Positions 40,087 to 49,139 of a stretch of 64,000 bases of DNA are shown piece after piece. The DNA comes from Macrococcoides bohemicum (GTDB lineage Bacteria > Bacillota > Bacilli > Staphylococcales > Staphylococcaceae). A model generated the notes under the pieces. It was not told the origin of the DNA and ran no database searches. It worked only from the letters and a program-made list of their open reading frames with translations. The stretch's first letter is position 1. Each line of letters starts with the position of its first letter. Location: positions 124,001-188,000 of the forward strand of contig NZ_PZJG01000002.1 of NCBI RefSeq assembly GCF_003259675.1. Direction: 5' to 3'. The translations under genes and the position numbers were made by a program.

Positions 40087-41519
40087 TATTTCGCACCTCT
40101 TTTCAATCTGTTTTGCATCCAGTCACGGAAATTTTCTTCATCCGGCATTGGGAAATCACGTGTATCTGTCCAGGCATGTAAAGGTTTTGGTCCTTTTGTA
40201 ATCATATGTTCTTGTTTATTTTCAAATGGAGCCATCATTGATGGAGCCATCTTAGTACCATATTTAAATAAAGTAGAGTGAGAAGCTCCCATACTAAATC
40301 CTTTCATGACTAATCGTTCTGCTACAGGAGACATGTGTTCTTCTTCCACTATGACACGTCTATGTTCTAACAATAAGTCATGTAACGGGATTTTAACAGG
40401 ACATGCTTCCGTACAAGCACCACATAACGTAGATGCATAGGGTAGTTCTTTATAATCTTTATAACCACCTAATAAAGGCGTCAATACAGCACCTACTGGT
40501 CCTGGATAGATAGAACCATAAGAATGACCTCCTACCTGACGATATACAGGACAAACGTTAACACATGCTGCACAACGAATACATTGTAAAATAGATTGGA
40601 ATTGTGTTCCTAATATTTTAGAACGTCCATTATCAACAATAACCAGATGAAATTCTTCTGGTCCATCGATTTCATCATCTGCACGAGGACCTGTTAAAGT
40701 TGTCACATAGCTTGTTAAATTTTGTCCGACAGCGGCACGCGTTAACATAGAAACTAATACTTCCAATTCTTCATGCGTAGGCACAATACGTTCCATACCC
40801 ATCACAGTAATCTGTGTTTTTGGTAATGTTGTTACCATACGTGCATTACCTTCGTTAGTTACTAATGTGAAAGAACCACTTTCAGCAACACCGAAATTAC
40901 AACCTGTAATACCGACATCTGCTGACAAGAATTCTTCTCGAAGCTTTTTACGTGCAAATAAAGCTAAATCTTCAGGACTATTTGATTTAGTGTAACCTAG
41001 TTTTTCAGTAAAAACTTTTTGAATCTGATCTTTATTCATGTGTAAAGCTGGTGTAACGATATGTGATGGTGGATTGTGATCATCAACTTGTAAAATATAT
41101 TCACCTAAGTCTGTTTCGATTACTTCACAACCAACAGCTTCCATCGCCTTATTCAAATCAATCTCTTCTGTAACCATTGATTTTGACTTTGCTACTTTTT
41201 TCGCCTTTTTTTCTACTAATACTTTTTGAACATACTCATTTGCTTCTTCTGCAGTTTCAGCAAAAAATACATGTCCGCCTTTTGCTGCGACATTTTCTGC
41301 GAGCATATTTAAATAATAATCTAAATTCGCTAATGTATGCTGACGGATCTCTTCAGAGTGACTTCTCCACTCTTCCCAGTTACCTAGTGATTCCTGAGAC
41401 TTTATTTTTCGTTCACGCAATCTATCTTGGGCACTAGAGACCGCACCACGCATAAAATCATCTTTAAGTTCTGTTTTTACAGCTTTCTTAAATGTTTCAT
41501 TACCAATTTTCATACTCAT
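40086..41519 (-). CDS. lutB: lactate utilization iron-sulfur protein B
   Basis: The 477-residue protein combines an N-terminal LUD domain ([24 protein letters not shown]) with a C-terminal ferredoxin-like module: [14 protein letters not shown] and [13 protein letters not shown], two [4Fe-4S] sites. The tail [26 protein letters not shown] is typical of LutB. One-base overlaps with lutA and lutC (TAATG each) keep stoichiometric translation. Confidence 0.96.
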   Translation of the reverse strand: MSMKIGNETFKKAVKTELKDDFMRGAVSSAQDRLRERKIKSQESLGNWEEWRSHSEEIRQHTLANLDYYLNMLAENVAAKGGHVFFAETAEEANEYVQKVLVEKKAKKVAKSKSMVTEEIDLNKAMEAVGCEVIETDLGEYILQVDDHNPPSHIVTPALHMNKDQIQKVFTEKLGYTKSNSPEDLALFARKKLREEFLSADVGITGCNFGVAESGSFTLVTNEGNARMVTTLPKTQITVMGMERIVPTHEELEVLVSMLTRAAVGQNLTSYVTTLTGPRADDEIDGPEEFHLVIVDNGRSKILGTQFQSILQCIRCAACVNVCPVYRQVGGHSYGSIYPGPVGAVLTPLLGGYKDYKELPYASTLCGACTEACPVKIPLHDLLLEHRRVIVEEEHMSPVAERLVMKGFSMGASHSTLFKYGTKMAPSMMAPFENKQEHMITKGPKPLHAWTDTRDFPMPDEENFRDWMQNRLKRGAK

Positions 41520-42253
41520 TATACAGTCACCGCCTCTGTATTATTATTCAGGATTTCTACGATGTGGTAAACCTTAACTTTTTCACCACGACGTTTTAAA
41601 CGTCCTTCAATATTCATTAAGCAACTTGCATCTGCTCCAACTAAATAATCGGCACCACTTTTTACGATACAATCTACTTTTTCATCGACCATTTCACCTG
41701 AAACATCATTCATCTTAACAGCAAATGTTCCACCGAATCCACAACAATTGTAATATTCAGGTAGCTCTACAATCTCTAATCCTTCTACTGCAGATAATAA
41801 CTTCTTCGGTGGCTCTGAGTTATGTAATAAACGTGTATTATGGCATGATGGATGCATTGTTGCTTTACCTTCTAACTTGGCACCTACATCCGTAACACCA
41901 AGAACATTAACGATAAATTGTGTTACTTCATAAGATTTATCCGCCAAACGTTGTGCGCGATCACGCCACACCATATCATCTTTAAATAAATCTGGATAAT
42001 GTTTAAACATTGTAATACATGAACCAGACGGTGCTACAACATACTCTGAATTTTCAAAAGCTTTGATCATGTTTTGTGCGGCTTTTTTCGTTTCTTCATG
42101 ATATCCAGAATTATATGCCGGTTGCCCACAACATACTTGTGCCGCAGGAAAGTCCACTTCACAACCTAATTTTTCAAGTAATTCTACAGTTGCAATACCT
42201 ACTCTTTTTTCAAAAACGTCTACTAAACATGTACTAAATAAACTTACTTTCAT
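41519..42253 (-). CDS. lutA: lactate utilization protein A (CCG domains)
   Basis: The 244-residue product begins [16 protein letters not shown] and has two cysteine-rich CCG domains: [12 protein letters not shown] and [24 protein letters not shown], as in glycolate/lactate oxidase iron-sulfur subunits. It is the first gene of lutABC. Start at 42253 agrees with Bacillus LutA and follows GAGGGG. Confidence 0.95.
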   Translation of the reverse strand: MKVSLFSTCLVDVFEKRVGIATVELLEKLGCEVDFPAAQVCCGQPAYNSGYHEETKKAAQNMIKAFENSEYVVAPSGSCITMFKHYPDLFKDDMVWRDRAQRLADKSYEVTQFIVNVLGVTDVGAKLEGKATMHPSCHNTRLLHNSEPPKKLLSAVEGLEIVELPEYYNCCGFGGTFAVKMNDVSGEMVDEKVDCIVKSGADYLVGADASCLMNIEGRLKRRGEKVKVYHIVEILNNNTEAVTV

Positions 42254-42272
42254 AATCAAACACCCCTCTAGT

Positions 42273-42296
42273 TATCAATATCGCCCAATATTGATA
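42273..42296 (-). repeat. inverted repeat in the lut leader
   Basis: A perfect 9-bp inverted repeat, TATCAATAT and ATATTGATA, with a 6-bp CGCCCA centre, sits between the LutR operator and the lutA binding site. It could be a second operator or a leader hairpin; it has no T-tract. Confidence 0.6.
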
Positions 42297-42303
42297 AAAT
42301 TTT

Positions 42304-42320
42304 CAGTCATCGGATGACTG
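42304..42320 (-). promoter_or_regulatory. LutR operator
   Basis: CAGTCATCGGATGACTG is a perfect 17-bp palindrome around one central base. It contains TCATC-N-GATGA, the site published for B. subtilis LutR as I remember it. It lies about 10-26 bp downstream of the expected transcription start. Confidence 0.85.
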
Positions 42321-42336
42321 TATCTCTAACAGTACT

Positions 42337-42365
42337 ATTTTATTGGAATGATAATCTAAATGCAA
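42337..42365 (-). promoter_or_regulatory. lutABC promoter
   Basis: TTGCAT (42360-42365) and TAAAAT (42337-42342) are 17 bp apart on the minus strand, giving a start near 42330. The LutR operator is immediately downstream, consistent with roadblock repression. Confidence 0.75.
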
Positions 42366-42392
42366 GTGACAAAATTCCATAATTTATTTATC

Positions 42393-43094
42393 TTACTTAG
42401 TTTCTAAATGTTCTAATAATACATATTCCACTTCTTCTAAATGTTTAAGCATCTTTTCTTCAGAAAGTTTTATATCTTTTTGTTTGATTGCTTCATAAAT
42501 CTCAAGATGCTCTTTATATAACTTTTCGATAGATTTCGTTTCTGTATAAATCCAGATTTTACGCGTCTCTTTCATTGTTGTCTTCACTTTATCTGATACT
42601 TCTACTAATAGTTGAGCTAACAACTCATTCTTAGTAGCTTTAGCAATCGCTAAATGGAAAGTAAAGTCACTTTGTTCACCAATTGCTTTATTATGTACTG
42701 CTAGTTTCATCTGCTCGAGTGCATCTTTAATATTCTGTAAATCCTCTTCTGAATGCTTCACAGCAGCACGACCTGCAGCGCCAACTTCTATAATTTTACG
42801 TACTTCTAATAAATCAATAATATCTTTTTTAGTATATACTGACATCTCTTTAGAAAAGACTTTAGGTTTAATATGCTTTACAAACGTTCCTTCACCATGA
42901 CGGATTTCAACGAGTTCCATTACACGCAAAGCATTTAAAGCTTCTCTAATAGACGCTTGTCCTACGCCATAATCCTGAGCCAATTTTTGAATAGATGGCA
43001 GTTTTTCATCGATTTCAAATTCACCTTCTTTGATTTGCATAATAATGCGATCTGCAATCTCTTCATATAATTTCTTCTTTTCAATTCTTACCAC
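42393..43094 (-). CDS. lutR: GntR/FadR-family lactate-responsive regulator LutR
   Basis: A 233-residue repressor with N-terminal winged helix (ADRIIMQIKEGEFEIDEKLPSIQKLAQDYGVGQASIREALNALRVMELVEIRHGEGTFV) and a C-terminal FCD ligand domain with metal-ligand residues (EVRKIIEVGAAGRAA; DFTFHLAIA; HLEIYEAI). It lies upstream of and in line with lutABC, whose promoter has a matching operator. I prefer GTG at 43094, 7 nt after GGAGG; ATG at 43100 is 1 nt after it. An extended -10 (TGATATAAT, 43126-43134) lies upstream. Confidence 0.88.
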   Translation of the reverse strand: MVRIEKKKLYEEIADRIIMQIKEGEFEIDEKLPSIQKLAQDYGVGQASIREALNALRVMELVEIRHGEGTFVKHIKPKVFSKEMSVYTKKDIIDLLEVRKIIEVGAAGRAAVKHSEEDLQNIKDALEQMKLAVHNKAIGEQSDFTFHLAIAKATKNELLAQLLVEVSDKVKTTMKETRKIWIYTETKSIEKLYKEHLEIYEAIKQKDIKLSEEKMLKHLEEVEYVLLEHLETK

Positions 43095-43160
43095 ATTCAT
43101 TCCTCCGATATGCCCTATTGGTGCTATTATATCAAAGGATAAGTTAAGTGTGAGGTTTTT

Positions 43161-43195
43161 AAAAATAAAAAAGACAGGTAATTACCCTGTCTTTA
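43161..43195 (-). terminator. terminator of the GTPase-alpha-glucosidase operon
   Basis: On the minus strand AAAGACAGG, loop GTAATTA, CCTGTCTTT, then a T-rich tract. It lies 130 bp beyond the glucosidase stop. Confidence 0.85.
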
Positions 43196-43201
43196 GCAAT
43201 A

Positions 43202-43357
43202 TTATTTATGCTTCATTTTTCGGACCGGTTTTGTGTATCCAGCTGAAATATTTTGTTTATCAAGTTCATTAATCTCTACTTTGACTTCCCCATTGATAAT
43301 ATCTGAATCTACTTCGTCATTACCTTTATCTTTGCACTTTATAAACTCTCGCCTCAA
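43202..43357 (-). other. possible small ORF or coding remnant after malL
   Basis: An open frame of 51 codons from a TTG at 43357 to TAA at 43202, +1 relative to malL and overlapping its last 30 bp. The peptide is hydrophilic (includes KGNDEVDSDIINGEVKVEIN and ends VRKMKHK) and protein-like, but has no Shine-Dalgarno or convincing start codon. It ends 7 bp before the operon terminator. It may be a remnant of a lost gene or a noncanonical small gene. Confidence 0.25.
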
Positions 43358-44999
43358 ACGGCATCAGTGTAAATACATCTGCTGATTGTTTATCAATTGG
43401 ATAGTTGTTCAATACTTGTTTTTCTTTAGCAAGATTGAGCTTATCATCTGTCTTTAAAGTAACTTTGTTGTGACTTAAATTTCCTAAAATAATAAATTGT
43501 TCATCTTCTAATGTACGCGTATATGCAAAAACATTTTTATCTTCCGGATAAATCAAATCAAATGATCCATATGTTAATGTTAAGTTATCCTTCTTTAACT
43601 GAATCAATTTTTTATAGAAATTTAATAGCGAATCTTCTTTTCTTTCCTGTACGAAGACATTAATCTCTTCATAATTTGGATTCACTTTTAACCAAGGGGT
43701 CCCTGTTGTAAATCCAGCATTTTTTGTATCATCCCATTGCATCGGTGTACGCGTATTATCTCTTGAAATACGTCCTAACATTTCTAACACCGCTTCTTTT
43801 GTCATTCCTTTTTTAAGTTCCTGGTTATAAATATTTTTAGCATGTACATCATCAAAATCATCTATAGTTTCAAAAGGATAATTGGTCATCCCAATTTCCT
43901 GTCCTTGATAAATAAATGGCGTACCTTGCAGTAAGAAATATACAACGCCATGGCTCGTCGAACTTTCAAACCAATAATCTACATCGTCACCCCAAGTTGA
44001 TGATACACGTTGTCGATCATGGTTTTCAATGAATAATGCATTCCATCCAGTTGCTTCTAAACCTTTTTGCCAGGCATTCAATACTTCTTTATAGCCTAAA
44101 ATATCAAAACTTTTTCCGACATTATGATCCCATAGATTTAAATGTTCAAATTGAAAGACCATATTAAACTTACCATTGTCTTTGCCTACCCATTCATCAG
44201 CATCTTTCGTTGTAACACCATTTGCTTCACCGACAGTCATAATGTCATATTTATCAAATGTATGTTCTTTCAATTCCTGTAAATACTTTTGAATCCCCGG
44301 TTGATTCATATGTCCTTCAAATGATTCAGCATAACCTAGCTTATCAGCACCTGGTAAGTCACCTTTTTCGAAACTTTTTTTAATGTGACTGATAGCATCT
44401 ACTCTAAAGCCATCAATCCCTTTATCAAGCCACCAGTTCACCATATTATAGATGGCTTGACGCATATCTTTATTTTCCCAATTTAAATCAGGTTGTTTTC
44501 TGCTAAATACGTGCATGTAGTATTGATCAGTTGTCGCATCATATTCCCATGCCGAACCTTCAAATATACTTGCCCAGTTATTCGGTTCCTTACCTTCTAA
44601 ACCATCTTTCCAGATGTACCAGTCACGAAACTCGTTGTCCTTACTCTTCTTCGCTTCAACAAACCATTGATGTTCATCACTTGTATGATTGATGACGAGG
44701 TCTAAAATAAGCTTCATATCTCGTTTGTGTACTTCATATAATAATCGGTCAAAGTCTTCCATTGTTCCAAAGTCACGCATAATTTCCTGGTAATTACTAA
44801 TGTCATAGCCATTATCATCATTTGGCGATTCAAATATAGGACTCACCCATATAACATCGATACCTAAGTCTTTCAGATAATCCAACTTCTCAGTAATACC
44901 ATTAATATCACCTATACCATCACCATCGGAATCTTTAAAACTTCTTGGATAAACTTGATAACATACTGCTTCTTTCCACCATTTTCTTTCGATTGTCAT
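43326..44999 (-). CDS. malL: alpha-glucosidase / oligo-1,6-glucosidase (GH13)
   Basis: Hydrolyses alpha-glucosidic bonds of maltose, isomaltose or similar imported sugars in the cytoplasm. The 557-residue GH13 enzyme has YQVYPRSFKDSDGDGIGDINGI, conserved region I DLVINHTSDEH, region II GFRVDAISHI (nucleophile Asp), region III with Glu in TVGEANG, and region IV FIENHDRQR. GVTT following the acid/base Glu suggests alpha-1,4-active MalL-like rather than isomaltase types (which usually have VMAN-like residues); specificity remains uncertain. It starts 20 bp after the GTPase gene. Confidence 0.87.
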   Translation of the reverse strand: MTIERKWWKEAVCYQVYPRSFKDSDGDGIGDINGITEKLDYLKDLGIDVIWVSPIFESPNDDNGYDISNYQEIMRDFGTMEDFDRLLYEVHKRDMKLILDLVINHTSDEHQWFVEAKKSKDNEFRDWYIWKDGLEGKEPNNWASIFEGSAWEYDATTDQYYMHVFSRKQPDLNWENKDMRQAIYNMVNWWLDKGIDGFRVDAISHIKKSFEKGDLPGADKLGYAESFEGHMNQPGIQKYLQELKEHTFDKYDIMTVGEANGVTTKDADEWVGKDNGKFNMVFQFEHLNLWDHNVGKSFDILGYKEVLNAWQKGLEATGWNALFIENHDRQRVSSTWGDDVDYWFESSTSHGVVYFLLQGTPFIYQGQEIGMTNYPFETIDDFDDVHAKNIYNQELKKGMTKEAVLEMLGRISRDNTRTPMQWDDTKNAGFTTGTPWLKVNPNYEEINVFVQERKEDSLLNFYKKLIQLKKDNLTLTYGSFDLIYPEDKNVFAYTRTLEDEQFIILGNLSHNKVTLKTDDKLNLAKEKQVLNNYPIDKQSADVFTLMPFEARVYKVQR

Positions 45000-45019
45000 A
45001 GTGACCTCCTAATGTGAAT

Positions 45020-46072
45020 TCATATTTTGTTTTTGTCATCTTCTATCACTTCACGGGCAATCTGTTTAATTTCTTCAACATATTTAGCAATCGCTTGAAA
45101 TATCGGGAAAGTGTTGTTCAGTCCCATTTCAACGATTGAAGATACTGCAACTGTTACCGGATTGATACTTTTCATTTTAAATGATGTTCTAATTAATTGC
45201 ACAATTTTTCTAAACTCCATAAGTTGCGTTAGTCCATTATTTTTATCTTTTTCTTTCATCTCTTCAAATTCGCGGATATATTTATCTATATCAATCCATT
45301 CTTTTCGACGCTCCATTATGTCATCTTCCTGGATTTTAAAATGTGTCATTATAGTACGTTCAATAACTTTAAAATTTTCTTTTAAGACAATCTTTTTAAA
45401 GCTCGGTGTGAACAGTTTAGGAAATGATGAGTTTACTTTGTAATTCAAATAACTATCGAGATAAGAAGCATCATTGTATCTTTGAAAATATTCTTTTTGT
45501 TCTTCTTCAAATATACTTTCAATATGTAATTTAAGCGTTTCTATCCCAGTACCATCTAAAGCACTTGTAAAATGGTAGTTAAGTGGTGTCTTAATATAAG
45601 GCTTTAGCGTCACTTTAAGTTCAGTGTCTTTGTCACGCATTAATATTTCTTTGTCATCTTTTCCGTTCACATCGATTAGTGCATCTACTTTGTTGTAGAT
45701 AAACGTAATCATCTTATCTTGTTTACTTAGATATTTAATCATCTCAATATCTACTTCTTTGATTTTACTTGAAAAAATATAAAAGTAATGTTCTATTGCC
45801 GATTCATTCTGAATAATCTTTTTATATTTTTGAACAGTCACTTCTTCTGTTCCAACACCAGGGAAATCCACCAAAAATCCATAATCATTAAATGGATAAG
45901 TCGTAGTTTCTAAAGTAGCATCTGTATGCACAGATGTATGTGCTTTAGCTGGACACACCGCATTAATCAATGCGCTTTTCCCTGCATCGGGTTGTCCTAT
46001 AATTCCTATTTTATTCAGCGATTTATTTCTAATAAACGTTTCGTATGCTCTGATTAATGGATGCTTCTCCAT
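45020..46072 (-). CDS. IRG-like GTPase of unknown function
   Basis: A 350-residue protein with a full G domain: G1 GQPDAGKS (26-33), G3 DFPG (69-72, in VDFPGVGTEEV), G4 NKVD (127-130) and G5 TSA near 180. The DxPGxGT form and N-terminal helix resemble eukaryotic immunity-related GTPases and dynamin-like bacterial relatives. The C-terminal 160 residues are helical, with a hydrophobic stretch (NPVTVAVSSIVEMGL) that may touch membrane. Not one of the known ribosome-assembly GTPases. Start at 46072 after GGAAGG. Followed 20 bp later by malL, an odd pairing. Confidence 0.7.
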   Translation of the reverse strand: MEKHPLIRAYETFIRNKSLNKIGIIGQPDAGKSALINAVCPAKAHTSVHTDATLETTTYPFNDYGFLVDFPGVGTEEVTVQKYKKIIQNESAIEHYFYIFSSKIKEVDIEMIKYLSKQDKMITFIYNKVDALIDVNGKDDKEILMRDKDTELKVTLKPYIKTPLNYHFTSALDGTGIETLKLHIESIFEEEQKEYFQRYNDASYLDSYLNYKVNSSFPKLFTPSFKKIVLKENFKVIERTIMTHFKIQEDDIMERRKEWIDIDKYIREFEEMKEKDKNNGLTQLMEFRKIVQLIRTSFKMKSINPVTVAVSSIVEMGLNNTFPIFQAIAKYVEEIKQIAREVIEDDKNKI

Positions 46073-46131
46073 AACTGTCACCCTTCCACATTATTTCTAT
46101 TCTTATTCCCGTTTCTTTTCATAGCAAGCAT

Positions 46132-46166
46132 AAAAAGGCACATTTCCAGTCAGAAAATGTACCTTT
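46132..46166 (-). terminator. terminator of fhuCBG
   Basis: On the minus strand GGTACATTT, an 8-nt loop, AAATGTGCC (one mismatch), then T5. It starts just after the fhuG stop. Confidence 0.8.
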
Positions 46167-46173
46167 CATTGTA

Positions 46174-47172
46174 CTACAATCCTCTACGCATTAAATAAAG
46201 AAAATATGGTGCTCCAATAATACTAACTATGATACCTGCCGGCATGCCGGCAGGTTCTATTAAAAGCCGACCTAAAGTATCAGCAAAACTTAAAAGTATC
46301 GCACCTAACAATATTGTAATCGGAATAAAAACCTGATGTCTTGGGCCAACTAATTGTCTTGCAATGTGAGGTGCAATCAAACCCACGAATGCTATACTAC
46401 CACAAATTGAAACCGCGCTTGCACACAACATTACAGAAATAATCAGAATTACTAATCTTTCTCTATTAATCCTTATGCCAAGACCTGTTGAAATATGTTC
46501 ATGTGTATTAAGAATGTTTAGTATATCTAGTTTCAGCAAAAGGATAGGTATCGTGATAATTAACACTGTAATAATCATCCAAACAAATGGCCATGTATCA
46601 CCCCATATATTACCACCTAGCCATTTAGAGATAAATTCAACATCTTCTTTATTAAATGTCGATGTCATCATAATCATCGCACCACTCAATGCAGTAGACA
46701 ACCCAACCCCGATAAGAATCATTTGCATCGGATTTAAACCACGTTTAGAACTACTCAACAGAAATACTGTCGCTGCTGTAATCAGACCACCAATCAAACT
46801 AAATAGCGGCAGTACATATACAAAATTACTGCTGTCGACCGGCATGAATATCATAAGCAATGCGATAAAGAATCCACTGCCTGCATTTATCCCTATAATA
46901 CCTGGATCTGCCAGTGGATTTTTAGTAATACTTTGCAGTAGTGCACCACTTAAACTAAGTGCAGCACCACATAATATCGTTACAAGTAATCTTGGCATAC
47001 GAAATTCATAGAGCACCATCGTATCTGTTTCTTTTCCCATACCAAATAATGTTTTTAAAAATTGTAATGGTGACATCTTAAAATCTCCAACAGTCATACT
47101 CACTGTAATGATTGCAAACAAAATAATAATTAAAATAGTTGATATAAACACATTTTTAGTTTTAGTATGCAT
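46174..47172 (-). CDS. fhuG: iron(III)-siderophore ABC permease (FecCD family)
   Basis: The 332-residue protein has nine to ten membrane segments and FecCD signatures: RMPRLLVTILCGAALSLSGALLQSITKNPLADPGIIGINAGSG and GSIAFVGLIAPHIARQLVGPRH, the loop that contacts the ATPase. It pairs with the preceding permease to form a heterodimeric channel for hydroxamate siderophores. Third gene of a Fur-regulated operon; its start overlaps the fhuB stop. Confidence 0.9.
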   Translation of the reverse strand: MHTKTKNVFISTILIIILFAIITVSMTVGDFKMSPLQFLKTLFGMGKETDTMVLYEFRMPRLLVTILCGAALSLSGALLQSITKNPLADPGIIGINAGSGFFIALLMIFMPVDSSNFVYVLPLFSLIGGLITAATVFLLSSSKRGLNPMQMILIGVGLSTALSGAMIMMTSTFNKEDVEFISKWLGGNIWGDTWPFVWMIITVLIITIPILLLKLDILNILNTHEHISTGLGIRINRERLVILIISVMLCASAVSICGSIAFVGLIAPHIARQLVGPRHQVFIPITILLGAILLSFADTLGRLLIEPAGMPAGIIVSIIGAPYFLYLMRRGL

Positions 47173-48188
47173 TATGAAATTCCTACCTTTCTTACGAGAT
47201 AAATAAAGAAAGGCACACCTATAATTGAAATGATTGCACCTACAGGAGACTCTCCCATCATGCGTGCCAGTATATCAGCGCAAACAAGAAATATTCCACC
47301 TAAAAGTGTTGCGACAGGTAGCAACTTTCTATAATCTACGCCAACTAAAAGACGTGCAATATGTGGAATCATCAATCCTACAAATGCTAAGGAACCTGCC
47401 ATTGCCACTGCGACACCGGCTAAAATCATCGTTAATAATGAGAATATAATTCTTATCGACGTTAAATTGACCCCTAAACCTTGTGCCATTTCATCACCTA
47501 AAGATAACACAGTAAGCTGATGACCGATAAGCAGTACGAAGATGATAACAATTAATATTATCGGGGATGCATATTTTAGTTGTGTCCAGGTCGTACCAGC
47601 AACACCAGCACTAGACCAAAGCATCGAACTTTGATTCGTTCTAAAATATAACGAAATCCCTTCAGCAATTGCTAATAACAAACTACTCACAGCTGCTCCA
47701 GCTAATATAATACGCATCGTATTAAAGCCACCTTTTTTACTTAAACCGAGCACCAATACAATGGTTCCTCCAACAATTGCACCTATAAATCCAGCCAGTA
47801 TAATCGCAAAAAAGTTCGCTCCACTCGTAAATGCAAATAATATACTGATACCTAAAGCTGCTCCTGAATTAAGTCCGATTAAAGCAGGATCTGCCAAAGG
47901 ATTCTTAGTTACTCCCTGCATGACTGCACCAGTACAAGCAAGACTCATCCCAACAAGCATGGCAGCTATTTCTCTAGGCATACGTATATCACGAATAATA
48001 TTATGTTCAGAAATATCTCGATAATGAAATAGCGCATCATAAATTGTTTTAAAACTATAGTTATTTACTCCCAACATAAATGAAACAATTAACATTGTCA
48101 GCAATAAAAGAAGAAGCAATGGAATGACGATGTATAATTTCCCGGAAAATATATATCGTTTATTTGTAGATGTACTTTGTTTATTCAT
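47172..48188 (-). CDS. fhuB: iron(III)-siderophore ABC permease (FecCD family)
   Basis: The 338-residue protein has the same architecture: RDIRMPREIAAMLVGMSLACTGAVMQGVTKNPLADPALIGLNSGAALG and GSLAFVGLMIPHIARLLVGVDY. Start at 48188 follows AGGGATACAG, which is the last codons of fhuC, giving an 8-bp overlap and coupled translation. A longer start at 48224 lies within fhuC and is unlikely. Confidence 0.9.
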   Translation of the reverse strand: MNKQSTSTNKRYIFSGKLYIVIPLLLLLLLTMLIVSFMLGVNNYSFKTIYDALFHYRDISEHNIIRDIRMPREIAAMLVGMSLACTGAVMQGVTKNPLADPALIGLNSGAALGISILFAFTSGANFFAIILAGFIGAIVGGTIVLVLGLSKKGGFNTMRIILAGAAVSSLLLAIAEGISLYFRTNQSSMLWSSAGVAGTTWTQLKYASPIILIVIIFVLLIGHQLTVLSLGDEMAQGLGVNLTSIRIIFSLLTMILAGVAVAMAGSLAFVGLMIPHIARLLVGVDYRKLLPVATLLGGIFLVCADILARMMGESPVGAIISIIGVPFFIYLVRKVGIS

Positions 48189-48993
48189 CTGTATCCCTGC
48201 TATAGTGCTTGCATAATAAATCATAGGTTACAAGCATCGGCTTTCCATTTCGTGGATCTACGCTGAGCTCGGCATCTATATTAAACACTTCTTCTAAGAC
48301 ATCCTTAGTCAAAACATTCATCGTATCTCCTTGCTTAATGATATTCCCATCTTTCATTGCAATAATATGATCAGAAAATCGAACTGCTTGATTAATATCA
48401 TGGAGAACCATTATAATCGTACAATTTTCCTGTTCGTTTAAATCTCTAACAAGTTCTAAAATTTCTAATTGATGCGAAATATCTAGATATGTTGTTGGTT
48501 CATCAAGGAAAATAATATCAGTCTTCTGGGCTAAAGCCATAGCAATCCATACACGTTGTCTTTGTCCACCACTTAGATCATTAACATTCTTATCTTTGAA
48601 ATCTGTTGTACCTGTTACACGCATCGCCCATTCAATTTCCTGATGATCAAGCTGAGTAAGTCTACCAAATCCTTTCTGATAAGGAAATCTGCCATAACTG
48701 ATCAGTTCATAAACACTTAATCCATCTGCCACATCAGGTGATTGTGGTAGGATTGCAATCTTTTTAGCAACTTCTTTAGTTGGTTGCTGATGAATATTCT
48801 TTCCGTCTAATATCACTTCACCATGCGCTACGTTTAATATTCTTGACAGTGCTTTTAATAACGTTGATTTTCCGCATCCATTCGGCCCTATAATAGATGT
48901 CACTTTTTTATCAGGAATGGAAACATCTAAATTTTTAATGATGTCCCTTTCGCCATAATTAATGGTAATCTTCTTACCTTCTAATCGATTCAT
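48181..48993 (-). CDS. fhuC: iron(III)-siderophore ABC ATPase
   Basis: The 270-residue ATPase has Walker A GPNGCGKST (36-44), signature LSGGQRQRVWIAMAL, Walker B IIFLDEPTTYLD and switch MVLHDINQA. It is very like S. aureus FhuC throughout (SRILNVAHGEVILDGKNIH, ILPQSPDVADGLSVYELISYGRFPYQKGFGRL). No binding-protein gene (fhuD) is adjacent; in staphylococci FhuC also serves other siderophore permeases. Start at 48993 after GAAGGA. Confidence 0.93.
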   Translation of the reverse strand: MNRLEGKKITINYGERDIIKNLDVSIPDKKVTSIIGPNGCGKSTLLKALSRILNVAHGEVILDGKNIHQQPTKEVAKKIAILPQSPDVADGLSVYELISYGRFPYQKGFGRLTQLDHQEIEWAMRVTGTTDFKDKNVNDLSGGQRQRVWIAMALAQKTDIIFLDEPTTYLDISHQLEILELVRDLNEQENCTIIMVLHDINQAVRFSDHIIAMKDGNIIKQGDTMNVLTKDVLEEVFNIDAELSVDPRNGKPMLVTYDLLCKHYSRDTDE

Positions 48994-49061
48994 ATATATC
49001 CTTCTTTCATTAATTCCAAAATGAAATATTCCAATTTTCAAACCATTATCACTCTCATATA

Positions 49062-49080
49062 ATTGATAATCATTATCAAT
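49062..49080. promoter_or_regulatory. Fur box shared by fhuCBG and the iruO-like gene
   Basis: ATTGATAATCATTATCAAT is a perfect 19-bp palindrome containing the 7-1-7 Fur consensus TGATAATNATTATCA. It lies 69 bp upstream of fhuC and 60 bp upstream of the divergent reductase, so ferric repression of both is expected. A TATAAT for the reductase is at 49098-49103. Confidence 0.95.
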
Positions 49081-49139
49081 ACTGTTATATTTTATAGTAT
49101 AATAACTTACAACGCAAGATAATTAGGGAGACATACTTT

